From positions 1 through 56,807 of the forward strand of contig JANQNP010000049.1 in assembly GCA_028279505.1 (NCBI GenBank): a stretch of DNA of 56,807 bases, read 5' to 3'. The position numbers and the translations under genes were made by a program. Positions 8,763-16,996 of the stretch are shown here, one piece after another. The notes below the pieces were generated by a model that did no database searches, was not told the origin of the DNA, and saw only the letters and a list, made by a program, of their open reading frames with translations. This DNA is from Dehalococcoidia bacterium (GTDB taxonomy: Bacteria; Chloroflexota; Dehalococcoidia; UBA2979). Position 1 is the first letter of the stretch. Each line of letters opens with the position of its first letter.

Positions 8763-9164
8763 CTAGGCGGGTTGGCGGAGGGAGACCTCGAGGGGAAGGG
8801 CGAAGAGCTCGACGCCGTCGAGGGCGACTTTGGCCTCGTGGGGGCCGACGACGGTGAACTGGGGGTTGGTGAGCTCGATCATGACGTTGGCGCGGGTGGC
8901 GGCGGAGGGGTCGGCGATCTGGATGTGGAGCTGCGCCTGAACGGCGGGTGCGACGGGGGCGCCGTCCGGGCCCATGAGCTCGATGCGGAACTCGTGATCG
9001 CCGGCGTCCTCCGGGTCGAAGGCGATGCGGCTGACGAGCGTGAGCCGGCGGTGGTGTTGCGGCAGTTCGGTGAGGAGGAGGCGGTCGATACCGATGCCGA
9101 GGGCGTTGAGCTTGCCGCCGGACTCGGTTGCGGCGTCGCAGAGGAAGGCGAATTCGACGTCCAC
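8763..9164 (-). CDS. DUF6941-type conserved protein
   Basis: 133 aa. The opening MDVEFAFLCDAATESGGKLNALGIG matches the conserved start of the DUF6941 family (FAxLCDAAxxxGGKLNxLG), followed by an all-beta pattern. Function is unknown; members are typically lone soluble beta-sandwich proteins. The spacers on both sides (8590-8762 and 9165-9289) show nothing further. Confidence 0.7.
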   Translation of the reverse strand: MDVEFAFLCDAATESGGKLNALGIGIDRLLLTELPQHHRRLTLVSRIAFDPEDAGDHEFRIELMGPDGAPVAPAVQAQLHIQIADPSAATRANVMIELTNPQFTVVGPHEAKVALDGVELFALPLEVSLRQPA

Positions 9165-9289
9165 GGGGTGCTCCGTTCGAGCGCGGGGTGAGAACCGCGC
9201 GGGCTTGGGTGAGTCTATTGGGCGACGTCGTTGACGCGAGCCTCAGCCGGGCGCGTTGGACTGACTCCTCGGGCGGGGTTCTCGCTCGC

Positions 9290-9317
9290 TAGAATATCGT
9301 TCTAGAATGATGTTCTA
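9290..9317. promoter_or_regulatory. Double overlapping palindromic operator upstream of thioesterase
   Basis: TAGAATATCGTTCTA (9290-9304) and TAGAATGATGTTCTA (9303-9317) are two TAGAA-N5-TTCTA palindromes sharing two bases. The form is typical of TetR-family sites controlling lipid genes. The thioesterase starts 62 bp downstream and a TetR gene lies just beyond it. Confidence 0.6.
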
Positions 9318-9378
9318 AGACCTAGCTGGCCAGGCCGGACGCTCCGGGTGGTCACGCGGTTCTGGGAGGACCAGCGCG

Positions 9379-10146
9379 GTGGACGATGTCTTTCGGCTCG
9401 AGGACGGGGATTGGATTCCCTCGGAGTTTGCGCGGGGGCCGTTTGCGGGGCTGCAGGGCGGCGCGGTCGCCGGTCTGCTGGTGTCGGAGCTGGAGCGGCA
9501 TGCGGCGGCCGAAGGTTGGGGCCTAGCGCTGTCAACCTCGGTCCAGTTCTTGCGGCCGGCTCCGCTGGCGCCGCTGACGACCGAGACCGAGGTGCTACGG
9601 GCGGGGAAGCGGGCCGCGGTGACGCGGAACCAGCTCAGCCACGAGGGGACGCTGCTGGCGGTGGCGACGGTGACGTTCGTCCAGGACCTGCCAGTGAGCG
9701 GCATCGAGCCGACTGAGGAACGCCGGCGAGAACCGGGTCGATACGAGCAGCCGCCTCGACGCAATGCGCCCCACGGCGGCCCGTGGTTCATGGACACGCT
9801 GGACGTCCGCGACGGTGGCGATGGCATTCGATGGTTCGGGATCGAGCGTCCGATCACTTCGCCGGCGACGCCGATGGCGACGGTGCTGGGCCCCGCGGAC
9901 TGGACGCACGGGCTGGGGCGCCCGGATTCGCCGAAGCTCGCGGACCCGAACATCGACCTGGTGGTCCAGCTGACCCGGCGTCCCGAGGGGCACTGGATCG
10001 GCGTGGAGCCGGACACGCGTTGGGTGGCGAGCGGGCGTGGCCGTGGCCGCGGTCTGCTCTACGACGAGGCGGGAGAGATCGGCGCGGTGTCGATGGGGGT
10101 CACGCTGCTGCCGTTTCGGGCCCCGGCGGCGGGCGCCGGGACCTAG
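9379..10146 (+). CDS. Thioesterase-superfamily (TesB/4HBT_3-like) protein
   Basis: 255 aa from GTG 9379 with GGGAGGACC upstream. GPFAGLQGGAVAGLLVSELERHA followed by STSVQFLRPAPLAPLTTETEVLRAGKR is the N-terminal hotdog of the TesB-like double-hotdog family, and the second half repeats the fold (IDLVVQLTRRPEGHWIGVEPDTRWVASGRG). Such proteins hydrolyse acyl-CoA thioesters. It sits behind a double TetR-type operator and converges on a TetR gene 35 bp away, suggesting regulation by acyl-CoA. Confidence 0.85.
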   Translation: MDDVFRLEDGDWIPSEFARGPFAGLQGGAVAGLLVSELERHAAAEGWGLALSTSVQFLRPAPLAPLTTETEVLRAGKRAAVTRNQLSHEGTLLAVATVTFVQDLPVSGIEPTEERRREPGRYEQPPRRNAPHGGPWFMDTLDVRDGGDGIRWFGIERPITSPATPMATVLGPADWTHGLGRPDSPKLADPNIDLVVQLTRRPEGHWIGVEPDTRWVASGRGRGRGLLYDEAGEIGAVSMGVTLLPFRAPAAGAGT

Positions 10147-10181
10147 CGCCGCGAGGGGGCGGACAGCGCCGCGAGGTGCGG

Positions 10182-10823
10182 TCAGTGCCGCTTTCGGCTC
10201 GGGGGGTCCGTGCGCTTCGAGGCGGGTTGGTGATCCGGTCTCAGGGACTGCCATGCCGCTTCCGCCAGCTCCTCGGTGCCTCGGTCGATCGCGGTCTTCG
10301 TGCGCCCGGCCAGCCAGCGGCGCGCGAACGCCTCGGCAGGACCGATCAGGATGGCGCGGAACGCGTCGCCGGAGACTTCGCGGAGGGCGCCGGCCTCGAT
10401 CTGGTCGGTTCGCCAGCGCTCGGAGGCGGCGAAGAAGCGCTGGTTGAGCGCGTCGATGTCGGGGGAGGTGGCGACGCGGACCTCAGGCGGTCGTGCGGTC
10501 AAGAGGAAGCGGGCGAGGCTGCGGTTCTTCGTCGCCCAGGCGAGGTAGAGCCGGACGACGCCCCGGACGCCGGTTTCCGCGTCGGTCTCAGTTTCGTAGA
10601 GGTCGATCACCTGCTCCTGGAAAGCGGCCAGGCCCTCGACGAAGATCGCGGCACCGATGCCCTCTTTGCTGCCGAAGTGGTGGTAGATGCTGCCGGTGCT
10701 GGCGGCGGAGGCGGCGCGGATGTCCTCGATGGTGGTGGCCTCGTAGCCGCGCGAAGCGAAGAGCTGAAGCGCGGCGTCGATGATGTTCTGGCGCGCGCTC
10801 TTGACGGCGGTCGCTCGTGGCAT
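10182..10823 (-). CDS. TetR/AcrR-family transcriptional regulator
   Basis: 213 aa. NIIDAALQLFASRGYEATTIEDIRAASAASTGSIYHHFGSKEGI is a complete TetR helix-turn-helix; the C-terminal ligand domain is long and Arg/Ala-rich, with a basic tail. It is convergent with the thioesterase, whose promoter carries a matching type of operator, so it is the best local candidate for its repressor; this is inferred from position. Confidence 0.92.
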   Translation of the reverse strand: MPRATAVKSARQNIIDAALQLFASRGYEATTIEDIRAASAASTGSIYHHFGSKEGIGAAIFVEGLAAFQEQVIDLYETETDAETGVRGVVRLYLAWATKNRSLARFLLTARPPEVRVATSPDIDALNQRFFAASERWRTDQIEAGALREVSGDAFRAILIGPAEAFARRWLAGRTKTAIDRGTEELAEAAWQSLRPDHQPASKRTDPPSRKRH

Positions 10824-10865
10824 TGGCGGAGTATATGAGCCGGTGCGAGCGGGACGGGTGGGGGG

Positions 10866-11477
10866 TCAGCGGGTGGCGACGGTGTCGTCGAGGATGGCGG
10901 CGACGCCGTCGGTGAGGAGGTCGCCGTGGAGCTGGCCGAGGACGCGATCGCGGAGGATGCCGTCGGCGTCGATGAAGAAGGTGCCGGGGAGGCCGATGAG
11001 GCCGAAGACCTGGGCGAGTTCGCCGTCGCGATCGAGGGCCATGGGGAAGGTGAGGTCGAGCTCCTCGGTGAAGGCGATGACGGCCTCGGGGGGTTCGAGC
11101 TCGTCGACGCCGATGACGGTGAGGGCACCGCTGGCGGCGTACTGGTCGTGGACGGCCTGGAGCTCGGGCATTTCGGCGCGGCAGGGGGCGCACCAGGTGG
11201 CCCAGAAGTTGAGGACGACGGCCTGGCCTCGGTAGTCGGAGAGCCTGAGGGTGTCGCCGTGCGGGGTGTCGAGCTGGAAGTCGGGGACGGGCTCGCCGAC
11301 AGCGACTTCGAGGGCGGCCTCGCCAGCCTCGAGGATCGTGGTTGGGGCGTCGTCGCCGCCGAGCTCGCGCCAGGCGAAGAGGGCGCCGATAGCGACGACG
11401 AGGGCGAGCGCGGCGATGCGCCGCGGCGTGATCGCCGATTGCAGCACGTGGGCCCCCCGCGCCTCGGTGGTCCGCAT
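10866..11477 (-). CDS. TlpA/ResA-like membrane-anchored thiol-disulfide oxidoreductase
   Basis: 203 aa. An N-terminal anchor (about residues 19-38) precedes a redoxin domain: VGEPVPDFQLDTPHGDTLRLSDYRG, then VVLNFWATWCAPCRAEMPEL with the active CxxC at C96/C99, then VIGVDELEP and the cis-Pro segment LIGLPGTFFIDADG. Located outside the membrane, it would reduce disulfides, for example in cytochrome c maturation. ATG 11477; the following 120 bp hold a 22-bp tandem repeat. Confidence 0.9.
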   Translation of the reverse strand: MRTTEARGAHVLQSAITPRRIAALALVVAIGALFAWRELGGDDAPTTILEAGEAALEVAVGEPVPDFQLDTPHGDTLRLSDYRGQAVVLNFWATWCAPCRAEMPELQAVHDQYAASGALTVIGVDELEPPEAVIAFTEELDLTFPMALDRDGELAQVFGLIGLPGTFFIDADGILRDRVLGQLHGDLLTDGVAAILDDTVATR

Positions 11478-11513
11478 CGGTAGTACTGCGATCGTACGTG
11501 CAGCGGGGCTTGA

Positions 11514-11573
11514 GGGCTCTCTCGTTGGGCTCTGTGGGCTCTACCGCTGGGCTCGGGGGCTCTACCGTTCACC
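11514..11573. repeat. 22-bp tandem repeat, about 2.7 units
   Basis: Units at 11514-11535 and 11536-11557 both start GGGCTCT and contain GGGCTC at the same offset; a third begins at 11558. It lies between the divergent TlpA-like and sirtuin genes, so it may influence their promoters. Confidence 0.5.
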
Positions 11574-11597
11574 GTGGGGCGCCGGTAGCATTTCGGC

Positions 11598-12410
11598 GTG
11601 CCCGACCCGTTCAACCTCGAAGCTCACGCCGACGCGATCGACCTGGTGGTCGGGATGCTGGAGCGCACCAGTCACGCGGTGGTGCTGGCGGGCGCGGGGA
11701 TGTCGAAGGAGTCGGGGATCCCGACGTTCCGCGGCGAAGACGGGCTGTGGACGAAGCACGGCGAGCCGCCGCTGAACCAGTTCGAGACGTTCGCGTCCGA
11801 TCCGGGTCGGTGGTGGGAGCGACGGCTGGAGGAGGGGCGCAACGATTCGTTCTCGCAGTCGATCGAGGCGTCGCAGCCGAACGCGGGTCATGTGGCCCTC
11901 GCGGAGCTGGAGACGCTGGGGGTGGTGGGGCACCTGATCACGCAGAACATCGACGATCTGCACCGGCGCGCGGGGCAGACCTCGATCACGGAGATCCACG
12001 GCAACCGGTACTGGCTGCGCTGCATGACGTGCGAGATGCGCTGGCCTCGTGAGGAGTTCCCGATCGAGGAGGATGCGCTGCCGCCGACGTGCACGCAGTG
12101 CGGCGGGATCGTGAAGAGCGATACCGTTATGTTCGGAGAGCCGATCCCGCCGACGGCGCTGCGGCGCTGTGCCGAGGAGACGGCGATCGCGGACTGCTTC
12201 CTGACGATCGGGACCTCGGCGGTGGTGTATCCGGCGGCGCAGTTCCCGGTGGACGCGCTGCGGCGCGGGGTGCCGCTGATCGAGATCAATCCGGAGCCGA
12301 CGCCGCTGACAGAGGTAGCGACGGCGGTGATCCCGGGGCCCTCGGGCGAGGTGTTGCCCTCGATCGTCGAGCGGCTGCGGGACCGGCTGGGCGGCGGAAG
12401 GACGAGCTAG
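11598..12410 (+). CDS. Sir2-family NAD-dependent protein deacylase (sirtuin)
   Basis: 270 aa from GTG 11598. NAD-binding motif GAGMSKESGIPTFRG (32-46), TQNIDDLH (115-122), catalytic H134 in EIHGN, four zinc-ligand Cys (C142, C145, C165, C168), and the GTSAVVYPAA segment are all present. Removes acyl groups from lysines using NAD. It lacks the Ala-Tyr-Arg pocket typical of desuccinylases (FRGEDGLW here), so simple deacetylation is likelier. Usual bacterial size. Confidence 0.94.
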   Translation: MPDPFNLEAHADAIDLVVGMLERTSHAVVLAGAGMSKESGIPTFRGEDGLWTKHGEPPLNQFETFASDPGRWWERRLEEGRNDSFSQSIEASQPNAGHVALAELETLGVVGHLITQNIDDLHRRAGQTSITEIHGNRYWLRCMTCEMRWPREEFPIEEDALPPTCTQCGGIVKSDTVMFGEPIPPTALRRCAEETAIADCFLTIGTSAVVYPAAQFPVDALRRGVPLIEINPEPTPLTEVATAVIPGPSGEVLPSIVERLRDRLGGGRTS

Positions 12411-12481
12411 CGCGATGTTCGAGCACGGACGCGTGAGTCGATGCTGAACCGCGAGGATCGCTCGCCGATGGCTGACCTCGG

Positions 12482-13453
12482 ATGCAGCCCCCGATGCTAG
12501 GGATTCTGCTGGCCGTCGATGACGGGTTGCTGCAGGTGGTTCCGGGCCAGGAGGCGAGCCGGACGATCGAGGGACCTCGGATGACGGGGGTGGACTACCG
12601 AGGCGACCTGGGGATCGCGGTGGCGCCGGACGGCGGCGCGTGGGTGCACGACGGTGACGGGTGGACGCAGAGCTGGGAGGGCGACGCGAGCTTCGGCCGC
12701 GTGGCGCCGGACGGCGCGCTGCTGGTGGGGACGTACAGCGCGCAGCTGTTCCGCTCGGACGACCGCGGCGCGAGCTGGCAGGAGGTGGAGGGCCTCCAGA
12801 ACGTGGTGAAGCACCGGAAGATGGTGGCGCCGGCGGGCCACAAGCAGGCGTACATCGCGGGGGTGCTGTTCCCGAAGGACGGGATGCTGATCGGGATCGC
12901 GGGTGGCGGGACGTGGTACACGCGCGACGAGGGCGGGAGCTGGCTGCAGCGGTCGGATGGCCTCGATCACATGCTGCACGCGCTGGAGGGACACCCGGAG
13001 CAGGCGGACCGGCTGTTCGCGACGGCGGACACGGGGATCTACCGCTCGGACGACGGCGGATACAGCTGGGTGCAGTCCCTCGGTGGGCTCGACCGGTCGT
13101 GGGGCGGGTCGATCGCGGTGCTGCCGGGGACGCCGGACGTACTACTGCTGGCGGTGGCGCGTCACGCGCCGGGCGAGGAGGGCGCGCTGTTCCGCTCGCC
13201 GAACGGCGGGGTGACGTGGGCGCGGATCATGCTGGAGGGCGAGGCAGTTGGCGCGCCCTCGGAGTCGGACCGCGGTGCGGGATCGGGGGACGAGTGGCCT
13301 CGGATTCCGTGCGTGACGCGGGTGTGGGACAGCGAGGACATGGCGTTCGCGGCGGCGGGCGACCGGGTGTGGGCGTCGCACGACACGGGGCGGAACTGGA
13401 TGCCGCTGGCGTCGGGGCTACCGCCGGCGAACGCGATTGCGGCGGCGTTGTAG
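12482..13453 (+). CDS. BNR/Asp-box beta-propeller protein
   Basis: 323 aa with at least five Asp-box-like turns (SDDRGASW, RDEGGSW, SDDGGYSW, SPNGGVTW, SHDTGRNW) spaced around a sialidase-like propeller. There is no signal peptide and none of the Arg triad or Tyr/Glu of a sialidase is evident, so it is more likely a binding or exo-alpha-sialidase-fold protein of unknown substrate. Follows the sirtuin by 71 bp on the same strand. Confidence 0.75.
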   Translation: MQPPMLGILLAVDDGLLQVVPGQEASRTIEGPRMTGVDYRGDLGIAVAPDGGAWVHDGDGWTQSWEGDASFGRVAPDGALLVGTYSAQLFRSDDRGASWQEVEGLQNVVKHRKMVAPAGHKQAYIAGVLFPKDGMLIGIAGGGTWYTRDEGGSWLQRSDGLDHMLHALEGHPEQADRLFATADTGIYRSDDGGYSWVQSLGGLDRSWGGSIAVLPGTPDVLLLAVARHAPGEEGALFRSPNGGVTWARIMLEGEAVGAPSESDRGAGSGDEWPRIPCVTRVWDSEDMAFAAAGDRVWASHDTGRNWMPLASGLPPANAIAAAL

Positions 13454-13468
13454 GTAGCGGGGCGGTGG

Positions 13469-14131
13469 TTAGCTGGCGATTCTCTCGCCAGAAGTTCCGT
13501 GGGCGATTGTCTTCAGCTGGGCAGAGAGCTCAATCAACAACGAGTTGGCCTCACCGAGACTCTCCACCAGTTCGTCATAGTCGGGGAATGCTCGCTGCAG
13601 TTCCTGTGGGTCGACCTCGCCCTGGGCGCGTTCCTGATCCTCAAACCAACCCCGGAACCGATACTGCCACCTCGTTAGGTGGGGCCGCAAGCCTCGATTC
13701 AACACGGCGATCAGCAAATCATGGAGCATGCGGAGGTCTTCATTCGATGAGATCTCATCGGCATCTAGCGATCGCGCCAGCCGCCGGATCTCGCCGAAGA
13801 GCGAGTACCAGGAGTCGTAGACTTCGGCCAAGACATCGTTGTCTTGGTCGAAGGGAATGGCGGCTTTGCGAGTAACCAACTCAACATACGCTTCGTGAGC
13901 TAGCTGAGCCGTCTGCGTGTTCCGTTCGATTCGCCATTGCGTCCCGAAGAACGTCGGAGTTATCTCCGTCACTCGCCACCGTCCTAGTCTCCGATAGGTC
14001 CAGGCTGGCGACGCCAAGAACAGCGCGACGCCGAGGGCGACGATCAGTGATATCGGGCCAATCACGACTTCGAGCCTGCCGCTCGAGAACGCCGCCTCTA
14101 CGAGAGTTGACCAGTCCCAATCGCTAATCAA
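13469..14131 (-). CDS. Membrane-anchored helical protein of the TIR island, function unknown
   Basis: 220 aa. One clear transmembrane segment at about residues 21-43, then a long cytoplasmic helical region (TAQLAHEAYVELVTRK, YDSWYSLFGEIRRLARSL, EANSLLIELSAQLKTIAHG). It is divergent from the TIR-like gene across a 182-bp spacer. Base composition is clearly less GC-rich than flanking genes and codon use is mixed, pointing to transfer. Single-helix anchored partners of TIR or nucleotide-sensing proteins are common as membrane effectors or regulators in antiphage systems; the role here is inferred from context only. Confidence 0.65.
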   Translation of the reverse strand: MISDWDWSTLVEAAFSSGRLEVVIGPISLIVALGVALFLASPAWTYRRLGRWRVTEITPTFFGTQWRIERNTQTAQLAHEAYVELVTRKAAIPFDQDNDVLAEVYDSWYSLFGEIRRLARSLDADEISSNEDLRMLHDLLIAVLNRGLRPHLTRWQYRFRGWFEDQERAQGEVDPQELQRAFPDYDELVESLGEANSLLIELSAQLKTIAHGTSGERIAS

Positions 14132-14313
14132 GACGACTCCCTAGTTGCTAGCTGGTGACAACTGCGTCAGGCAACAAGCACTCTACTCGTGCGATTGGCT
14201 TCCCGACCACGGTCGAAACGAAGGGTGCTGCAGAAGGTGGCGAGCACTTCCTACGCGCACAAGAACCTATGTTCGGTTATGATGGTTCGGTCAGCTTCAG
14301 GGCGAGGGTGTAT

Positions 14314-14787
14314 ATGACAAACGAGACCAAGAACATCTTCATCAGCCATGTTCACGAGGACGATGCTGGGATCAGCAACCTCAAAGGACTCCTGGCTCCC
14401 ACTGGCCTGACAGTACGCGACGGCTCGATCTCGTCCGACAAGCCGAACCAGGCGACGAATGAGGAGTACATCAAGAACGAGATCCTCGCCCCGCGGATCC
14501 GATGGGCCAGCACGCTGGTGGTCTACATCACCCCGGCAACCAAAGAGAGTGATTGGGTGAACTGGGAGATCGAGTACGCGCAGAAGCAGAACAAGCGAAT
14601 CGTCGGTGTCTGGGCTCACGGGGCAGCGGAAGCGGACCTGCCGGAGGCCCTCGACGACTACCACGACGCCCTCGTTGGTTGGAACAGCGAGCGGATCGTA
14701 GACGCTATTCTGGGCGCGGCAGACGAGTCCACGGGGCCCACGGGAAACGAGAGAGAGTCACGGCCAATCTCGCGCGCGGTGTGCTAG
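14314..14787 (+). CDS. TIR-like domain protein (MTH538/ThsB-type)
   Basis: 157 aa from ATG 14314 (GAGGG upstream). KNIFISHVHEDD at the N-terminus, STLVVYITPATKESDWVNWEIEYAQKQNKRIVGVWAHG in the middle: the standard beta-strand/alpha-helix order of TIR-like proteins of the MTH538/ThsB kind. The WEIE acidic pair (E85, E87) is at the place of the catalytic Glu of TIR NADases and of Thoeris ThsB. It would process NAD or make a cyclic-ADPR-type signal. It lies with a membrane partner and nucleotide-modification-type genes in a low-GC island. A candidate -10 TATGAT is at 14278-14283. Confidence 0.8.
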   Translation: MTNETKNIFISHVHEDDAGISNLKGLLAPTGLTVRDGSISSDKPNQATNEEYIKNEILAPRIRWASTLVVYITPATKESDWVNWEIEYAQKQNKRIVGVWAHGAAEADLPEALDDYHDALVGWNSERIVDAILGAADESTGPTGNERESRPISRAVC

Positions 14788-14793
14788 CAATTG

Positions 14794-15405
14794 ATGCGAC
14801 TGTTCTCGTACGTGGTCGCCCGGGACTACGGTTTTGCCCCGAATCCCTTCGGTGACTACTGCACGCTCTGCACCTGCAAGCCAGAGATTCGACGGCTCGC
14901 TAGTGTCGGAGACTGGATCCTCGGGACCGGCTCTAAGACCCGCGGACGACAGGACCACGCTGTCTTCATGATGTGTGTTTCGGAGGCGCTGACATTCGAT
15001 CAGTACTGGGCCGACGAGCGCTTCCGTCGCAAGCGGCCGAATCTGCGCGGTAGCAAGAAGCAGGCGTTCGGAGACAATATCTACTTCCGGGAGTCAGGCG
15101 AGGCACCTTGGCAGCAGCTGGACTCGCACCACAGCCTCTCCGACGGGTCACCCAACGACGAGAACATCGCTCACGACACGCGGGTGAACCGAGTCTTAGT
15201 GAGCGACGACTTCGCGTACTGGGGTGGGATGGGCCCGGCGCTGCCAGCTAGCTTGATGGATCCGAAGCGCCTCGATGTACGCGCGGGACGGGGACGGCGT
15301 AGCCGGTTCGCGGACTCGGAGATCGAGCGCGTGGTCACCTGGTTCCGCGATCGCTCAGAGTCTGGCTACCTCGGTGCACCCCTCGACTGGGTCCGTTCAC
15401 CTTAG
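14794..15405 (+). CDS. Nmad2-like nucleotide-modification-associated protein
   Basis: 203 aa from ATG 14794 (a TTG sits one codon earlier). The opening MRLFSYVVARDYGFAPNPF then CTLCTCKPEIRRLASVGDWILGTGSK is the signature I know from the Nmad2 (nucleotide modification associated domain 2) family, a predicted component of DNA base-modification systems. Later conserved segments include FDQYWADERFRRKRPNLRGSK and DFAYWGG. It follows the TIR-like gene by 6 bp, so the two are probably co-transcribed. Molecular activity unknown; family call is from memory of the motif. Confidence 0.7.
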   Translation: MRLFSYVVARDYGFAPNPFGDYCTLCTCKPEIRRLASVGDWILGTGSKTRGRQDHAVFMMCVSEALTFDQYWADERFRRKRPNLRGSKKQAFGDNIYFRESGEAPWQQLDSHHSLSDGSPNDENIAHDTRVNRVLVSDDFAYWGGMGPALPASLMDPKRLDVRAGRGRRSRFADSEIERVVTWFRDRSESGYLGAPLDWVRSP

Positions 15406-15418
15406 CGGGGGCTAGCTG

Positions 15419-16333
15419 TCACCCTACAAACTCAAACTCTCCAGTAACCAAGTTGCCCCTGATCTTGCCCCCTTTCTGATCCCGCACCTTCCTCCAAACC
15501 TCATAGCCTCGGAGGATAGTCAGCTCCCAGTCGCGTTCGCTCCTGACCCCAACCTCGAGGCGTGACGTCAGCTCAGCTAGAGCCCTGAGCAACTCATAAT
15601 CGACGTGGCGCAATCCCTCGAGGTAGTTGTGACGACTCGCGTAGTCGAAGACGAACGCGACGATTGCTTCGTCTATGACGATCGCACGCCCACCGTCCTC
15701 AACCTTGTCGATCTCCGGCGCGCTCTTCCGCTTCCGGCCCATCAGTTTGCGTATGACCGGCGACCATCCAAGGACGGTCATGTGTGCGAGGTGGAAGACG
15801 TCGTGGTACTTGTAGCCATCCTCCTCGTAGCTGTTGCTGTCCAGCTCGTCTCCGATCCGCTCGTCGTCAATCGTCAGGATCGCCTTTCGGTCGAGCCCAT
15901 CGGGATCCTCCTCGATGGTTGCCACGAACTCCCGTGGAAGCCGCTCTTCGGGAGGGAAGGTTCCATCGAGTAGCCAGGACTCCGATCGCTCCTGCGTGTC
16001 GAGCCATCGACTAGACGTCTTCTCTATGTTCGCCGCCGCGATTTCTTCCAGTGGGAGGTCGTACTTCGCAGCGAGGTTGGCGACATACCAGAGGACATCC
16101 CCAAGCTCCTCCTTCACGTGCTCCTGGAAGAACTCATGTGCCTTACCGTCCCGCAGCCACTTCTTGTACTCGGTTTGCAGGGTGGCGACTTCTCCCGCCA
16201 TGCCGAGGAGAGGGACGACTACCCCGTCACCTCCTCGCTGAGGGAGTCGATCGGTTCGTTGAGCCATGGTTTGATATTCGTTGAAGTCCACAAGTCGCTC
16301 CGCATTATGACTGGAACCTGAGTGCTGACTCAT
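15419..16333 (-). CDS. MazG-family NTP pyrophosphohydrolase with C-terminal extension
   Basis: 304 aa. N-terminal MazG-like fold: FNEYQTMAQRTDR, then LLGMAGEVATLQTEYKKWLRDG and VKEELGDVLWYVANLAAKYDL, giving the metal-binding ExxE/E-ELGD pattern of all-alpha NTP pyrophosphatases. The C-terminal ~180 residues (YKYHDVFHLAHMTVLGWSPVIRKLMGRKRKS, then IDEAIVAFVFDYASRHNYLEG) match the MazG_C type extension seen in enzymes linked to modified nucleotides. It could cleanse or supply a nucleotide pool. Its start overlaps the start of the divergent UDG-like gene. Confidence 0.8.
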   Translation of the reverse strand: MSQHSGSSHNAERLVDFNEYQTMAQRTDRLPQRGGDGVVVPLLGMAGEVATLQTEYKKWLRDGKAHEFFQEHVKEELGDVLWYVANLAAKYDLPLEEIAAANIEKTSSRWLDTQERSESWLLDGTFPPEERLPREFVATIEEDPDGLDRKAILTIDDERIGDELDSNSYEEDGYKYHDVFHLAHMTVLGWSPVIRKLMGRKRKSAPEIDKVEDGGRAIVIDEAIVAFVFDYASRHNYLEGLRHVDYELLRALAELTSRLEVGVRSERDWELTILRGYEVWRKVRDQKGGKIRGNLVTGEFEFVG

Positions 16334-16996
16334 TCTGCCAGAATCCGCACCTTCGCTACGGCGCTGGCGGAAGTTCCGAACTCAGCTGGCCTTCGGAACC
16401 CCTACCGAAGCGGGCACGCCGTTCAGAACCTCATGAAATTCCTGAGTCAGCATGACCCAAACACGAGTGCCCGCCTCCTCATCGGCGAGGCGCCTGGCCA
16501 CCGTGGAGCGGCGGTGACGGGAGTCCCCTTCACGTCGCTGCAGGTCTTGACCGAACCCGAGTCCGATCCGTGGGGAGCCTTCGGAGGCCATCGTGGCTAC
16601 CGAGAGCCGCCGACGAGATTCGGGCCATACTCGAGGCGCGAAGCGACGGCGACCATGATCTGGCGCAGCCTCAGCGACCTGTTCGGTCGCGAGCCACTAC
16701 CTCTGACCTGGAACGCGGTCCCCTTCCATCCCAGCCACGGGGACAGGAGATCTAACAGGTCGCTGCGTCCCGCAGAGATCGCGATCGGGCATCAATGGCT
16801 CGAAGGATTCCTCGAGCTTTTTCCCAACTCCATCCCCATCGCCGTGGGACGCTCGGCCACGAGAGCGCTCGATCAACTCGGCATCGCGCATCAAGCAGTC
16901 CGGCACCCGTCGCGGGGAGGACGGGATGCTTTCCACGCCGGATTGATTCAGCTATCGGCGGGACACGGTACCCGCGGAGCCAGAATCGCTAGCTAG
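16322..16996 (+). CDS. Uracil-DNA-glycosylase-superfamily protein
   Basis: 224 aa. LLIGEAPGHRGAAVTGVPFTS (motif 1), TWNAVPFHP (motif 2) and VRHPSRGG (motif 3) define the UDG superfamily. Motif 1 has GEAPG with no Asp/Asn water-activating residue in the classic place, so activity may differ from Ung. GTG 16322 overlaps the MazG start on the other strand; homology seems to begin by FATALAEVPNSAGLRNPYR, so the start is near here. Its place beside MazG and Nmad2 suggests handling of modified or damaged bases. Its stop overlaps that of the NIPSNAP gene. Confidence 0.75.
   Translation: MLTHSARIRTFATALAEVPNSAGLRNPYRSGHAVQNLMKFLSQHDPNTSARLLIGEAPGHRGAAVTGVPFTSLQVLTEPESDPWGAFGGHRGYREPPTRFGPYSRREATATMIWRSLSDLFGREPLPLTWNAVPFHPSHGDRRSNRSLRPAEIAIGHQWLEGFLELFPNSIPIAVGRSATRALDQLGIAHQAVRHPSRGGRDAFHAGLIQLSAGHGTRGARIAS

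Noticed and set aside
12482..13453. Sialidase
   Set aside because: Asp boxes are present but the Arg triad, Tyr/Glu nucleophile pair and signal peptide are not visible.
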